A DNA stretch of 33,232 bases from Acidobacteriota bacterium. GTDB taxonomy: Bacteria; Acidobacteriota; Terriglobia; Versatilivoradales; Versatilivoraceae. This document shows positions 15,707 through 23,388 of the stretch, in pieces; position 1 is the first letter of the stretch, and each line of letters begins with the position of its first letter. The translations under genes and the position numbers were made by a program. The notes under the pieces are model-generated. The model did no database searches, was not told where the DNA came from, and saw only the letters and a list, made by a program, of their open reading frames with translations. Where the stretch lies: assembly GCA_022616615.1 (NCBI GenBank), contig JAKEER010000185.1, positions 1 to 33,232 of the forward strand. The letters run 5' to 3'.

Positions 15707-15718
15707 CTTAATAAAATA

Positions 15719-15986
15719 TTTGCGAGCCGATCACTTGCCCGGCAATGGTCTTGAAAAGGTCGCTCACCTAAAGGAGTGTTCTGAAGGCGAAAAGTGCCAG
15801 GGTAATTGGCGGCCTATCGTTCGTCGGCAGCCAACACCCAAAGGTTGGGTTCCAAAAGTCTGGTTCTTTCGAGAGTCTCTCTTTCGGCTACCGGCAGGGC
15901 GGCCGACCAAAAGACGCACCCAGCTCCAAGCTACTGAGGAGACCACAAACACCGGCAGCAGCCCGAACGACTGGGCATTGACCTGA
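15719..15986 (+). CDS. Small hypothetical protein in the integrative element
   Basis: This possible 88-residue protein uses TTG as start, directly after a plausible promoter. It contains HLKECSEGEKCQGNWRPIVR and KGWVPKVWFFRES and ends with a polar, low-complexity tail. I recognise no family and no Shine-Dalgarno is visible. The frame is also open upstream to 15606, but that part overlaps the oppositely directed DNA-binding protein gene. Coding status is doubtful; it is listed because a gene-like start with a strong ribosome binding site follows 36 bp downstream. Confidence 0.3.
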
Positions 15987-16022
15987 GCTTTCTTCCCCCT
16001 ACACCAATAACAGAGGAGAAAA

Positions 16023-16288
16023 ATGGCAAATACTCAGAAAAAATTTACGTATGCACCTTGAAGCCTGAGAAATTTGGTTTTGATCAGTGCTGCAAGAGCT
16101 ATAAGAAAGGCAAAGCGTGCAAGAAGCGCCCACGCTTCAAGGAGTCGAAACACCTGGCTTCCTGGCGGAGGAACGATTCCGATTTCCAGAGTCCGCAGTA
16201 TGGAGACTGGCCAGGTTGCCTCTTCTGGACCGCAAGTGACGTAGCGGGACGCGCCGCTTTGCTGTTCGCACGACTTTCGACATCTTAA
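16023..16288 (+). pseudogene. Small Cys/Lys-rich frame with a frameshift in an A-run
   Basis: An excellent ribosome binding site (AGAGGAGAAAA) precedes ATG 16023, yet the frame MANTQKKFTYAP stops after 12 codons. One base fewer in the run of six A's (16038-16043) would fuse the start to an 80-codon frame: KIYVCTLKPEKFGFDQCCKS, then YKKGKACKKRPRFKES, which is basic and cysteine-rich at the start and ends at 16288. This could be a recent frameshift, an assembly error or slippage. I do not recognise the protein. Confidence 0.35.
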
Positions 16289-16431
16289 TTCGCTAGCCCA
16301 CACATGTGATTGGCGACGTAAGCCTGTTGACCGTTGGCGGAAGTTTGGATGATTGCCGGTATCGAGAACGTCACCCGCGCAGCTACCTTTTAGGTGCTCA
16401 TACCAACCGGCGTTGTTCGCCAGTGCGCCCG

Positions 16432-16515
16432 GGAATGCATCGCTGGCAGGGACGGCGGGAGGGTTTCTCCTGCTGCTCAGCATCACCGGCTCGGTGCTGG
16501 TCTTTGCGGACCAGA
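16432..16515 (+). pseudogene. PepSY-type membrane segment remnant
   Basis: GMHRWQG in one frame, followed after a shift by AGGFLLLLSITGSVLVFADQ, resembles the first transmembrane segment of PepSY-domain proteins (HRWLGLxxGLxLLLLxLTGSLLVF). These usually accompany TonB receptors in iron uptake loci. Only this fragment is seen, and it abuts a TonB receptor C-terminus. Confidence 0.45.
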
Positions 16516-16516
16516 T

Positions 16517-16666
16517 AGCACGTTTGGCGTCGGCGTGGCGAACTTGCTGAACAGGTTTTACTTTCCGCCTGCCAATCAGGCTTTCAACATCGACTCCTTA
16601 TACATCGCCGGTCGGGGCGCAACCGTGACCATCAACTACTCTATCGGTTGGCGGCGTCAAAACTGA
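16517..16666 (+). pseudogene. Third TonB-dependent receptor C-terminal remnant
   Basis: STFGVGVANLLNRFYFPPAN, QAFNIDSLYIAGRGATVTIN and YSIGWRRQN followed by TGA match the last beta strands of siderophore-type TonB receptors (NLLNRxYF..., NIDSLYxAGxPRTVTLNYSY). The rest of the receptor is absent, and a PepSY remnant is joined directly upstream, so a deletion junction lies near 16516. It is a different receptor type from the two Oar-like remnants. Confidence 0.65.
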
Positions 16667-16998
16667 GCGGGATCTGGCCGAGCCACGCGGGCGGAAGCGT
16701 GAGTTCTTTTTATGAGCACGCCGGAGGCTGACGATTCTCTTTTCGTCCATGCACCTCCAGCTTCTTGACTGATCCGCTCAGACCCCCGGATTTTGGAACC
16801 GGCTCCCGTCGTGTAGAAGCGTCCGCTGATCGACCCCTCTGCAATCCTCACAGGCTGCAAGCAGACTGTGCAACTGGGACTTTACCCACCTCAGGCGCGG
16901 TCAGACGCAGACTCTTCGCCTTCTGACGAATTCGACCTGGCGGACGAACGAAAGCAGCAGGACCGACAGAATCAAGTGCCCCGCATCAAAAAAAGTTC
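16667..16998. other. Intergenic, nothing recognised
   Basis: No gene, repeat or RNA is recognised between the receptor remnant and the mer promoter. Confidence 0.5.
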
Positions 16999-17030
16999 TT
17001 GACCCTGTACCTGGGTACGGACTGTAGAGT
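16999..17030 (+). promoter_or_regulatory. MerR-type promoter/operator
   Basis: TTGACC (16999-17004), a 20-bp spacer, then TAGAGT (17025-17030). The spacer holds the dyad CTGTACC-TG-GGTACGG (17005-17020). An over-long 19-20 bp spacer with a central GTAC dyad is the defining feature of MerR-activated promoters, which the metal-bound regulator untwists. Here it drives merR itself and the downstream mer genes in one direction, as in Gram-positive-type mer loci, not the divergent Tn501 layout. Confidence 0.88.
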
Positions 17031-17049
17031 GTATTTCGAGAGTGAGACT

Positions 17050-17457
17050 ATGGACCGACTGAGCAGTGGAGAGCTGGCAAAGAATTGTCGAGTGAATCTG
17101 GAAACCATTCGCTATTACGAGCGGCGTGGGCTGTTGCCCAAGCCGCCGCGAACCCAATCAGGCTACCGTTTGTTTTCCCGAGACGCCGTACGACGAGTGC
17201 GCTTTATCAAACGATCTCAGGAGCTGGGATTTTCCCTAAGAGAGATCAAAGAACTCCTGGGCCTTCGAATCAGGCCCAATACCACCTGCGCCGATGTCCG
17301 GAAACAGGCAGAAACCAAGATAGCCGATATCAAGGCAAAGATTCAGGGGCTGCGATCCATGCAACAGGCTCTGGAGCGTCTGACAGCTGCTTGCTCGGGT
17401 GGCAGTCCTGTGAGTGAATGCCCGATTCTTGAGAGCCTCGATCCTGAGGAGGGTTGA
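17050..17457 (+). CDS. merR: MerR mercury-responsive transcriptional regulator
   Basis: The 135-residue regulator has a winged HTH (SGELAKNCRVNLETIRYYER), the coiled-coil dimerisation helix, and the three Hg(II)-binding cysteines C80, C115 and C124. Their spacing (35 and 9) equals that of Tn501 MerR C82/C117/C126, and the C-terminal context SECPILESL fits as well. It binds the dyad at 17005-17020, repressing without Hg and activating with it. The start ATG at 17050 is 20 bp after the -10 box; the Shine-Dalgarno is weak (GAGAGTGAG). The fused thioredoxin-MerC gene begins six bases after its stop codon. Intact. Confidence 0.93.
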   Translation: MDRLSSGELAKNCRVNLETIRYYERRGLLPKPPRTQSGYRLFSRDAVRRVRFIKRSQELGFSLREIKELLGLRIRPNTTCADVRKQAETKIADIKAKIQGLRSMQQALERLTAACSGGSPVSECPILESLDPEEG

Positions 17458-17611
17458 TTCAGTATGAACGTGGAGCTCATCTATGACCGGAATTGCCCCA
17501 ATGTCAGCGGAGCCCGCTCCAGCCTGTTGCGCGCCTTTGTGCAAGCCGACTTGCCGGCCAGGTGGAGAGAATGGGACAGCTCGTCTGAAGAAACCCCTGC
17601 GCACGCACTAG

Positions 17612-18966
17612 CAGGCTGCTGAAAAACGCAGATTTTTAGGAGAAGATCATCTCCTCCAGGGTTTTTGGAACCTTTCAATGAGTTGTTTGGATAGGTTCAC
17701 TTCGATTTTACCCTGTCGGGCTGGGCATTTTCGGGTTCCAGTGTGGCTGGAACCTGATCTTGCCTGCGCCTTACGACACGACTGCCCCGAGGTTTCGAAT
17801 CCGCACCAGGTTGTAGACGGCAGCCGTGAAGGTGAACATCCAGCCCACCCTTTCTCGCCCTCGATGTCGCGTCTTGCTCATCAAACCCACGGTCTTGATC
17901 CAACCGAAGATCTCTTCCACCCGTTTGCGCTTCCGTTGGCTGGTGTCGTAACCGGCGTGTCGCGTCGTGCGGCCGTCAATCGCGCTGCAGCGGTTGGTCG
18001 TGTTTTGGGCCACATGTGGCGTGACGTTCAGCTCGCGCAGGTCTCGAACAAAATCGCGCGTGTCGTAAGCCTTATCCGCACCCAGAGTCACACGATGGCG
18101 ATCCCGTCCATCCCTCTGCTGGGCCATCTGCAGGGCGGCTTCCCGTTCGGCCGTCCCCGTCGCTGGAGTCAGTCGGGTGGCGGTCACCAGTCCGTTCCGG
18201 TTCTCCATCAACACGTGTCCCTGATAGCTCAGCTTGGCTTCCTTGCCCGGTCCCTTCTTGTAAAGCCGCGCGTCCGGATCGGTCTTGGACTGGTGCGTCT
18301 GGTTGCTGCGCTTCTCGCCGTGGAAGTCCACCGTCGGGTTGCCCGGATCCTCCGGCCGATCCCCGGATGGCGTGTCTTTCTTCTGAAAGCTCTTCTGCCC
18401 GGCCCAGGCTTCAATCAGCGTCCCGTCCACGGTGAAGTGCTCATCACTGAGCAGATCCTGTTGTCGGGCCAGTTTCAGCACCTGCTCGAAGAAGGCTTGC
18501 GCCACTTCGCCCTTCAGCAGCCGCTCCCGGTTTTTGGAAAACACCGTTGCATCCCAAACCGGGTCGTCCATGTTCAAACCCACAAACCAGCGAAACAGCA
18601 GGTTGTAGTCCAGTTGCTCCAACAGCAGCCGCTCGCTGCGCACCGTGTAGAGGACTTGCAGCAACAGCGTCCGCAGCAGTTTCTCGGGAGCCACCGAGGG
18701 ACGGCCCGTGCTCGAGTACAAGGTGTCGAACCGACGCGACAAACCCTTCAACACTTCGTCCACCATCCGCCGTATGGGCCGCAGTGGATGATCGGCCGGC
18801 ACGCGTTGCTCGGGCGAAACGTAGCTGAACATGGCATCTTGTTGAAGATCGTCTCCTCGCATTGGGCGGCTCCTCGCACGAGATTTCCTGATGCCATTAA
18901 GACGTTCTTGCGCGATGACCGGTTTCTATTCCCCCATCGATTCGCGATGGGTTTTTCAGCAACCTG
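17612..18966. mobile_element. IS element (IS5/IS1182-like), 1355 bp, CTAG target duplication
   Basis: The terminal inverted repeats are CAGGCTGCTGAAAAAC (from 17612) and the complement of GTTTTTCAGCAACCTG (ending 18966), differing at one base. Direct CTAG copies flank it at 17608-17611 and 18967-18970. Removing IS plus one CTAG restores the open frame of the interrupted mer gene, which confirms both the boundaries and the 4-bp duplication. It contains a single minus-strand transposase gene. Family placement rests on transposase motifs and the palindromic YTAR-type target. Confidence 0.92.
17771..18862 (-). CDS. DDE transposase of the IS element
   Basis: The 363-residue transposase has the N-terminal block SYVSPEQRVPADHPLRPIRR, the helical region with ERLLLEQLDYNLLFRWFVGL, and a DDE catalytic set: D146 (FTVDGTLIEAWA), D263 (TLGADKAYDTRDF) and E316 or E317 (KRVEEIFGWIKTVG, the Y/R-x-x-E-like block). 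No stops or shifts are seen, so the element may still be active. It is transcribed against the interrupted mer operon. The start ATG at 18862 lies 104 bp inside the right end. Confidence 0.93.
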   Translation of the reverse strand: MRGDDLQQDAMFSYVSPEQRVPADHPLRPIRRMVDEVLKGLSRRFDTLYSSTGRPSVAPEKLLRTLLLQVLYTVRSERLLLEQLDYNLLFRWFVGLNMDDPVWDATVFSKNRERLLKGEVAQAFFEQVLKLARQQDLLSDEHFTVDGTLIEAWAGQKSFQKKDTPSGDRPEDPGNPTVDFHGEKRSNQTHQSKTDPDARLYKKGPGKEAKLSYQGHVLMENRNGLVTATRLTPATGTAEREAALQMAQQRDGRDRHRVTLGADKAYDTRDFVRDLRELNVTPHVAQNTTNRCSAIDGRTTRHAGYDTSQRKRKRVEEIFGWIKTVGLMSKTRHRGRERVGWMFTFTAAVYNLVRIRNLGAVVS

Positions 18967-19595
18967 CTAGGCTGGGGGTCACCAAGTATTCTCGTAAATG
19001 GACGCGACGTGGCAGGCGGACAACCGATCGAAGGCCTAGAGGCTTGCCGTCTCTATAAGGCAGCAGGAAAGCCGGCTGGCGTGCCTGCCGTCGAGTCCAT
19101 CGTCGATGCTCTTATCCATGCAAAGAAAAGAGACGCGGTACAGGCAGGCAGCACAGTTCCGGGTTCACCTGAGGGCTGGAGGCGAAGCTGGCTCGTGTTC
19201 CCAAGTCTGGGAGTGGCCTTGCTTCCCACGGCTTGCCCAGCCTGTTGGCCGGCCTACGCCGCGCTGGTTTCCGGCCTAGGATTGAGTTTCCTGCTGTCTG
19301 AGGGCCATCTCTTCGTGCTGACGGCGGGATTGGTGGGCTTGGCCATTGGCGCGCTGGGCATTCGAGTCAGCCGACGCCGGGGATATCTTCGCTTCTTTAT
19401 TGGGTTGTTCGCAGGAGTGCTCATTCTGGTAGGCAAGTTCGTTATGGCGTCAGATGCGATACTCTTCGCGGGCATGACGCTGTTGGCCGGGGCCTCAGTG
19501 TGGAAAGCGTTGCCTCTCCCCAGGCTTGCTGGCGGCTGCGCCGCCTGCACGGGTCGTGGTGAGGCAGCAAAGGAAAAAACAACAGGGAGATAACC

Positions 19596-19859
19596 ATGAA
19601 CAAGAAACGCAAAATCGAGGTGTTCAGTGCGGGCTGCGCGGCCTGTGAGGAGACGATCGTTTTGGTCAACCGGATTGGATGCCCGTCGTGTGAGATCGAA
19701 GTACTGGACATGCATCAGGCACAAGTAGCCCTCAGGGCGAGGACCTACGGCATTCGGAGTGTACCTGCGGTTGTCATCGATGGGAAACTGGCAGATTGCT
19801 GTGCCGGGCGGGGCCCGGACGAGTCAACCCTGAGAGCCGCTGGGTTGGGCGTTCAATGA
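19596..19859 (+). CDS. Small thioredoxin-fold protein with two CxxC motifs, mer-associated
   Basis: The 87-residue cytosolic protein has C14-AA-C17 after the first strand, C29-PS-C32, and a vicinal pair C68-C69 near the C-terminus, with the cis-Pro loop SVPAVVIDG between. This pattern occurs in small thioredoxins found beside mercury-resistance genes and suggests Hg(II) binding or reductive relay. It starts two bases after the stop of the MerC fusion, with GGGAG about eight bases upstream, so it belongs to the merR operon. Since the IS lies upstream, its expression from the mer promoter is probably reduced. Substrate is inferred from context. Confidence 0.8.
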   Translation: MNKKRKIEVFSAGCAACEETIVLVNRIGCPSCEIEVLDMHQAQVALRARTYGIRSVPAVVIDGKLADCCAGRGPDESTLRAAGLGVQ

Positions 19860-20167
19860 GAAGATCCGAACGCTCAAAGCCCGGAAGAAGGCTGTGTGAG
19901 GCGTAGGGCTGTGCTCCGGCAAGCTAGTGCCCGATCCTCCAGGAGGTGGTGGACGGCACCTAGAGAAGTCCGGCCTCTCTCTCTGTTGGGGTCACCACGC
20001 CCGGAATGGGAGCCGCACCCGCAGTGGAAACGGGAGGGGAACGCGATCACATGCAACATGGCTTTCAAGAGTGGGGTGATGCTATCGGGGAGAGCCGCCA
20101 TGGAACCAGACGGGATTCGATTGAACCACACAGATTTGCTGCGCTTGGGTTGTTCGCTTGCCTTCGA
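19860..20167. other. Intergenic, no recognised gene
   Basis: Short frames exist on the plus strand, but none resembles a known family. No merA, merB or second regulator is found here. Confidence 0.5.
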
Positions 20168-20737
20168 CTACTCTTTCTTTCCAGATTCGTTCAGTTGCCG
20201 ATTTTCGTTCTTTCGGGCCGCGTTAGCCTGCCTGATTTCTTCCTTGGCTTGATGCTCGGCTTTCTTCACTTCGCTCTTAGCGTCCGCCTCCGGCCGCAGA
20301 TCCTGGACAGCCTTCCCCAGTGAGACAGGATCGTCTCCAGTCATTTTCGATTTCAATTGATCAAATGGAATTCCCAAGTTCTTGGAGACCTGCGCTGCAG
20401 CCACGAACTGGCCAAGGTTCTTAAAGCCGCTGGAGGCCTGCTTTAGATCCGTTCCGGCAGGGAACATTCCTTGGAGTCGAGTAGCCAGTTGGGTGTTTTT
20501 GTCCAACTGGTCGCTCACGGTCATCTTCGACTGCATCTGATGCTCGCGATTGACTGAGCCCGGATCGCGGGGCTCCCTGGCTGGTCTGTTGGAACGATCC
20601 GACATCTGGCCTCGTTCAGACATCGGCGGCGGACCAGCAGGATTCCCTGATCCACGACCGCGCTGAGCTGTTGCGAGTTCGCTCCTCAGGATCAAAACTG
20701 CAAACGCAAACGCCACTGTTAAATTAAGTCGCTTCAT
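20168..20737 (-). CDS. Secreted protein of unknown function
   Basis: The 189-residue protein starts MKRLNLTVAFAFAVLILRSE with a signal peptide cleaved near LATA-QRG. The mature part opens with a disordered Gly/Pro/Arg-rich stretch, then a compact helical block (QLDKNTQLATRLQGMFPAGT, GFKNLGQFVAAAQVSKNLGI, PFDQLKSKMTG) and a charged coiled-coil tail rich in Lys, Glu and Ala. Similar exported proteins of unknown role occur in Acidobacteriota, from recall. ATG 20737 has GGGAGGA nine bases upstream. It lies between the mer locus and the truncated barrel gene in the same orientation as the latter. Confidence 0.7.
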   Translation of the reverse strand: MKRLNLTVAFAFAVLILRSELATAQRGRGSGNPAGPPPMSERGQMSDRSNRPAREPRDPGSVNREHQMQSKMTVSDQLDKNTQLATRLQGMFPAGTDLKQASSGFKNLGQFVAAAQVSKNLGIPFDQLKSKMTGDDPVSLGKAVQDLRPEADAKSEVKKAEHQAKEEIRQANAARKNENRQLNESGKKE

Positions 20738-20782
20738 AGATTCATCCTCCCAAAGTTAAGTAGACACGCCCTAGTTGGAAAG

Positions 20783-21330
20783 CTACGGACGTGTGATGCG
20801 TTTATAGACCGAGTCGAGTTGTAACCCGACTCCAAAAAAGAAACTATTCAGTGAATAAGGCACGCTGCGATGATAGCCGGTCTGCAGATACACGGTGGAG
20901 CTAGGATAGATGGTCAGCCAGCTCGAAAACCCGTGATCGCGAGCCAAAGCTGCATCATCCACAATCACAGCAGTCGTTTCGAAAGCACGGCCTCTGCCTT
21001 GACCAGGCGTGCCACTGGCTGGCTGCGGGAGGTCGTCACTCTGTCGGTTGACGACTCGGCTGTAAATCTTCTGGTCGCCGGAGGGGACCACACTGTAGGC
21101 TGATGCCCCGACGCTCAAGGATCGATTCAGACGATAGCTGGTTCCGCCCTCAAAATGTCCCACCACTCCCAACGAGCTGAACGGTCTGGAGAAAAAGCTT
21201 GTGTCCCAAATGGTATTGGCAACCCCCACGTTGGCGAAGGGCGTGAAGCGGGAGAGAGATCGACTCACAAAGTTGTTCCAATCGAACGTCGCCCTTCCCG
21301 TGCTGAAGCCGCGATCCCGGTCCCCGGTCG
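20783..21330 (-). pseudogene. Outer-membrane beta-barrel protein, 5'-truncated
   Basis: The minus strand encodes [40 protein letters not shown], then alternating strands ([40 protein letters not shown]) and a C-terminal segment LNSFFFGVGLQLDSVYKRI. Regular amphipathic strands and aromatic girdles indicate a porin-like barrel. Coding similarity continues past every available start codon up to about 21330, where an oppositely oriented permease begins, so the 5' half was lost at a rearrangement junction. The remaining frame has no internal stops. Confidence 0.6.
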
Positions 21331-21334
21331 GCGA

Positions 21335-22501
21335 TTGAAGGTGCTGCCGCTGAACCGGCCTGCCGCGGCGCTACTGGGCACAGTGCTGATGGTTGCATGC
21401 GGCATTATGACTCCCGAGCAGGCTTATCGCGCCGTGGATTACGATACGCTGGTGTTGCTACTCGGCATGAGTCTTATCTCGGCATACTTGAGCCTCGCCG
21501 GGTTCTTCGAATGGACGGCGGACTGGGTGCTCAAGATCGCGCGAACGCCGCAACGGTTGCTGCTCTATCTCATCTTCCCCTCCGGGGTGCTCTCGGCGCT
21601 GCTCGTGAACGACACGATTTGCCTCATGCTCACACCGCTGGTTGTGACTGTGGTTGTGCGCGGGCAACTGCCGCTATTGCCCTATCTCCTGGCGCTGGCC
21701 ATGAGCGCCAACGTCGGCAGCGTCAGCACTCTGGTGGGCAATCCGCAGAACATGATCATCGGACGCCTCTCGGGCATTCCGTTCGCCAAGTTCTCCCTGT
21801 CGCTACTACCGGTCGCCGTCGCGGGGCTGGGCATCCAGTTCGCCATGCTGAGCTACGGTTTCCGCAAGCAGCTCGCCTTGGCGACGATCAGACCCGGTGA
21901 CCGCCTAAGGAGCCATATTGACCGCAGTCTTTTGCGGCTGACATGCGGTGTGGTGACACTGGTGTTCGCGGGCTTCGTTGCCGGACTGAACATCGCTTGG
22001 ACCGCACTGGCCGGGGCCACGCTCGTGATGGTGCTGGCGCGCCGCGACACGCATCAGGTGCTCAAGCTTGTGGACTGGCACCTGTTGCTCTTCTTCGCGG
22101 CGCTGTTTGTCGTCGTCGAAGGACTCAACAGCACGGGCCTGCCTGACCAGATCTACTCAAGCCTGCGTGGGCTCTTTGGTATTACGTCGACAGCCCAGGC
22201 GTGGAATCTCGCTTGGTTCTCTGCCGTCGGCTCAAATGTTTTTTCCAACGTCCCCTTCGTGCTCGTCGCCGGGAAATGGATCCCGGGCTTCGCCAATCCG
22301 GAGTTGATGTGGAAGGTGATGGCGCTGGCGACGACGTTTGCGGGCAACCTGACGCTTCTCGGCTCGGTGGCCAACATTATCGTGGTCGAATCCGCCCGCG
22401 GCCACATCGAAGTCGGCTTTTGGGACTACGGGAGGTTTGGCATCCCGGTCACGATACTGACGACGGTTCTAGGGATGCTTATCTTGCTGGCGATCGACTA
22501 G
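21335..22501 (+). pseudogene. ArsB/NhaD or SLC13-type permease, 5'-truncated
   Basis: About 388 residues with ten or so membrane helices. [59 protein letters not shown] (the signature hairpin loop) and [20 protein letters not shown] identify the ion-transporter superfamily of arsenite, citrate and anion permeases. Relatives have one more N-terminal helix before [10 protein letters not shown]; here the similarity starts abruptly at about 21340, next to the truncated barrel gene. TTG 21335 is the first plausible start, without a Shine-Dalgarno. The frame is also open to 21155 through the antisense of the barrel gene. Function is doubtful without the first helix and promoter. Confidence 0.7.
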
Positions 22502-22545
22502 CCGGGCCCGCCTCTGCTGCGGTCGAAGATGAGTCCTCGGTTTCC

Positions 22546-22811
22546 TCAAGCACCGGCATTTTGGGAAAGGGGTTCATCGAGAGTCTGCCGGACCTTCTGG
22601 AGCAGGGCCTCCATACTGAAGGGCTTCTGCAGGAAAGTGATTTTGAGTTCAGAATGCCATGCCGCACGATCGCATTCTCCGTGTACCTGGATAGATAGAG
22701 CACCTTCATTTGAGGTCTCGAAGCGACCAGACTTGCGGCCAACTGCTGTCCCCCCATTTCGGGCATCACCACGTCAGCCACCATCAGTTGAATTTCTCCT
22801 GGATGCTGCTG
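22546..22811 (-). pseudogene. Response-regulator receiver domain remnant
   Basis: QHPGEIQLMVADVVMPEMGG contains the phosphoacceptor Asp of a receiver domain, followed by KVLYLSRYTENAIVRHGIL. After a one-base loss near 22650 the other frame gives KITFLQKPFSMEALLQKVRQ and TLDEPLSQNAGA with a stop at 22548-22546. The order D, YLS (Thr/Ser site) and KP is that of the C-terminal receiver of hybrid histidine kinases. The N-terminal part is missing beyond a TAA just upstream of 22811. Confidence 0.7.
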
Positions 22812-22908
22812 TGGAAGCCCATGTCGGGGTTAAGCGACACTACCTTCTTACTTTTTTTGGCTTGATTGAACAAGAGATCCCGGTCTCTTTTCGCTCGCCA
22901 GGTAATCT

Positions 22909-22927
22909 CTACTATTGACAGTAGTAG
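22909..22927. promoter_or_regulatory. BlaI-type operator 1
   Basis: CTACTATTGACAGTAGTAG is a 19-bp dyad (eight of nine pairs) ending 23 bp before the repressor start. The core TACTA-N7-TAGTA is identical in arms and spacing to the site at 24444-24460. BlaI/MecI/CopY repressors bind such TACnnnGTA dyads. It probably mediates autorepression. Confidence 0.75.
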
Positions 22928-22950
22928 AGGGCCAGGAGTAAGGTCGCCGC

Positions 22951-23382
22951 ATGAAGCCCCCCAGATTTACCCTGAGAGGATTTAGACGCCCTCGTGAGGT
23001 GGTTGGGCTCGCCCTCGGAAGGCTCGAGCGCGAGGTAATGGAAGAGATTTGGAAGCGCGGCGAGGCGAATGTGCGCGACGTCCATGCTGCCTTCGGCGAG
23101 CGAGCGGCCTACACCACATTGATGACGACACTCGATCGGCTCTACAAGAAAGGTTTGTTGGAACGCCGCAAGGAAGGTCGAGCCTTTCTTTACGGCCCAC
23201 GCGTTTCACGGGAAGAGTTTGAGAAGGGCTTCGCGAAAGACATGATCGATGGGTTGCTCGGTCATCGCGCTGAACCGGTGCTGGCCTGTATTGTTGAGGC
23301 GGTCAGTGAGCGTGACCGCGCTCTGCTGGACGAGCTTGACCGGCTAATCAAACGAAAGCGCAAAGAAATACGGGAGGAGTGA
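22951..23382 (+). CDS. BlaI/MecI/CopY-family transcriptional repressor
   Basis: The 143-residue winged-helix repressor contains LGRLEREVMEEIWKRGEANV, AAFGERAAYTTLMTTLDRLY and KKGLLERRKEGRAFLYGP: the DNA-binding domain with recognition helix and wing. The C-terminal dimerisation helices (residues 85-143) end in a Lys/Arg/Glu-rich tail. About 20 basic residues precede the usual N-terminus. Family members are inactivated by proteolysis from an M56 peptidase (BlaI, MecI) or by copper (CopY); no CopY-type CxC metal site is seen here, favouring proteolysis. ATG 22951 has AGGAG about 13 bases upstream and operator 1 before it. The M56 gene starts seven bases after the last base of its stop codon. 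Confidence 0.88.
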   Translation: MKPPRFTLRGFRRPREVVGLALGRLEREVMEEIWKRGEANVRDVHAAFGERAAYTTLMTTLDRLYKKGLLERRKEGRAFLYGPRVSREEFEKGFAKDMIDGLLGHRAEPVLACIVEAVSERDRALLDELDRLIKRKRKEIREE

Positions 23383-23388
23383 GAAAGG

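Larger units (their letters stand above)
17464..19593 (+). pseudogene. Thioredoxin-like/MerC fusion gene interrupted by an IS element
   Basis: Two halves, 17464-17608 and 18967-19593, rejoin in frame if one CTAG and the IS are removed, giving a 256-residue protein. Residues 1-105 are thioredoxin-like (MNVELIYDRNCPNVSGARSS, then GWGSPSILVNGRDVAG and PAGVPAVESIVDAL). Residues about 125-235 form a four-helix MerC-like membrane domain with the metal-relay motif TACPACWPAY. Such proteins import Hg(II) or pass it to cytosolic thiols. The upstream half keeps its start after merR. The downstream half could restart at the GTG at 19009, which would yield the MerC part with a truncated thioredoxin part. 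The stop is two bases before the next thioredoxin gene. Confidence 0.85.

Noticed and set aside
16034-16486. Minus-strand 150-codon frame
   Set aside because: No family features; it overlaps the Cys/Lys-rich frame and the PepSY remnant on the other strand.
17678-18970. Long plus-strand frame of 430 codons
   Set aside because: It is antisense to the intact IS transposase, whose DDE motifs are clear.
19860-20167. merA, merB or a second regulator after the small thioredoxin
   Set aside because: No frame here shows flavin, NAD or MerB motifs.
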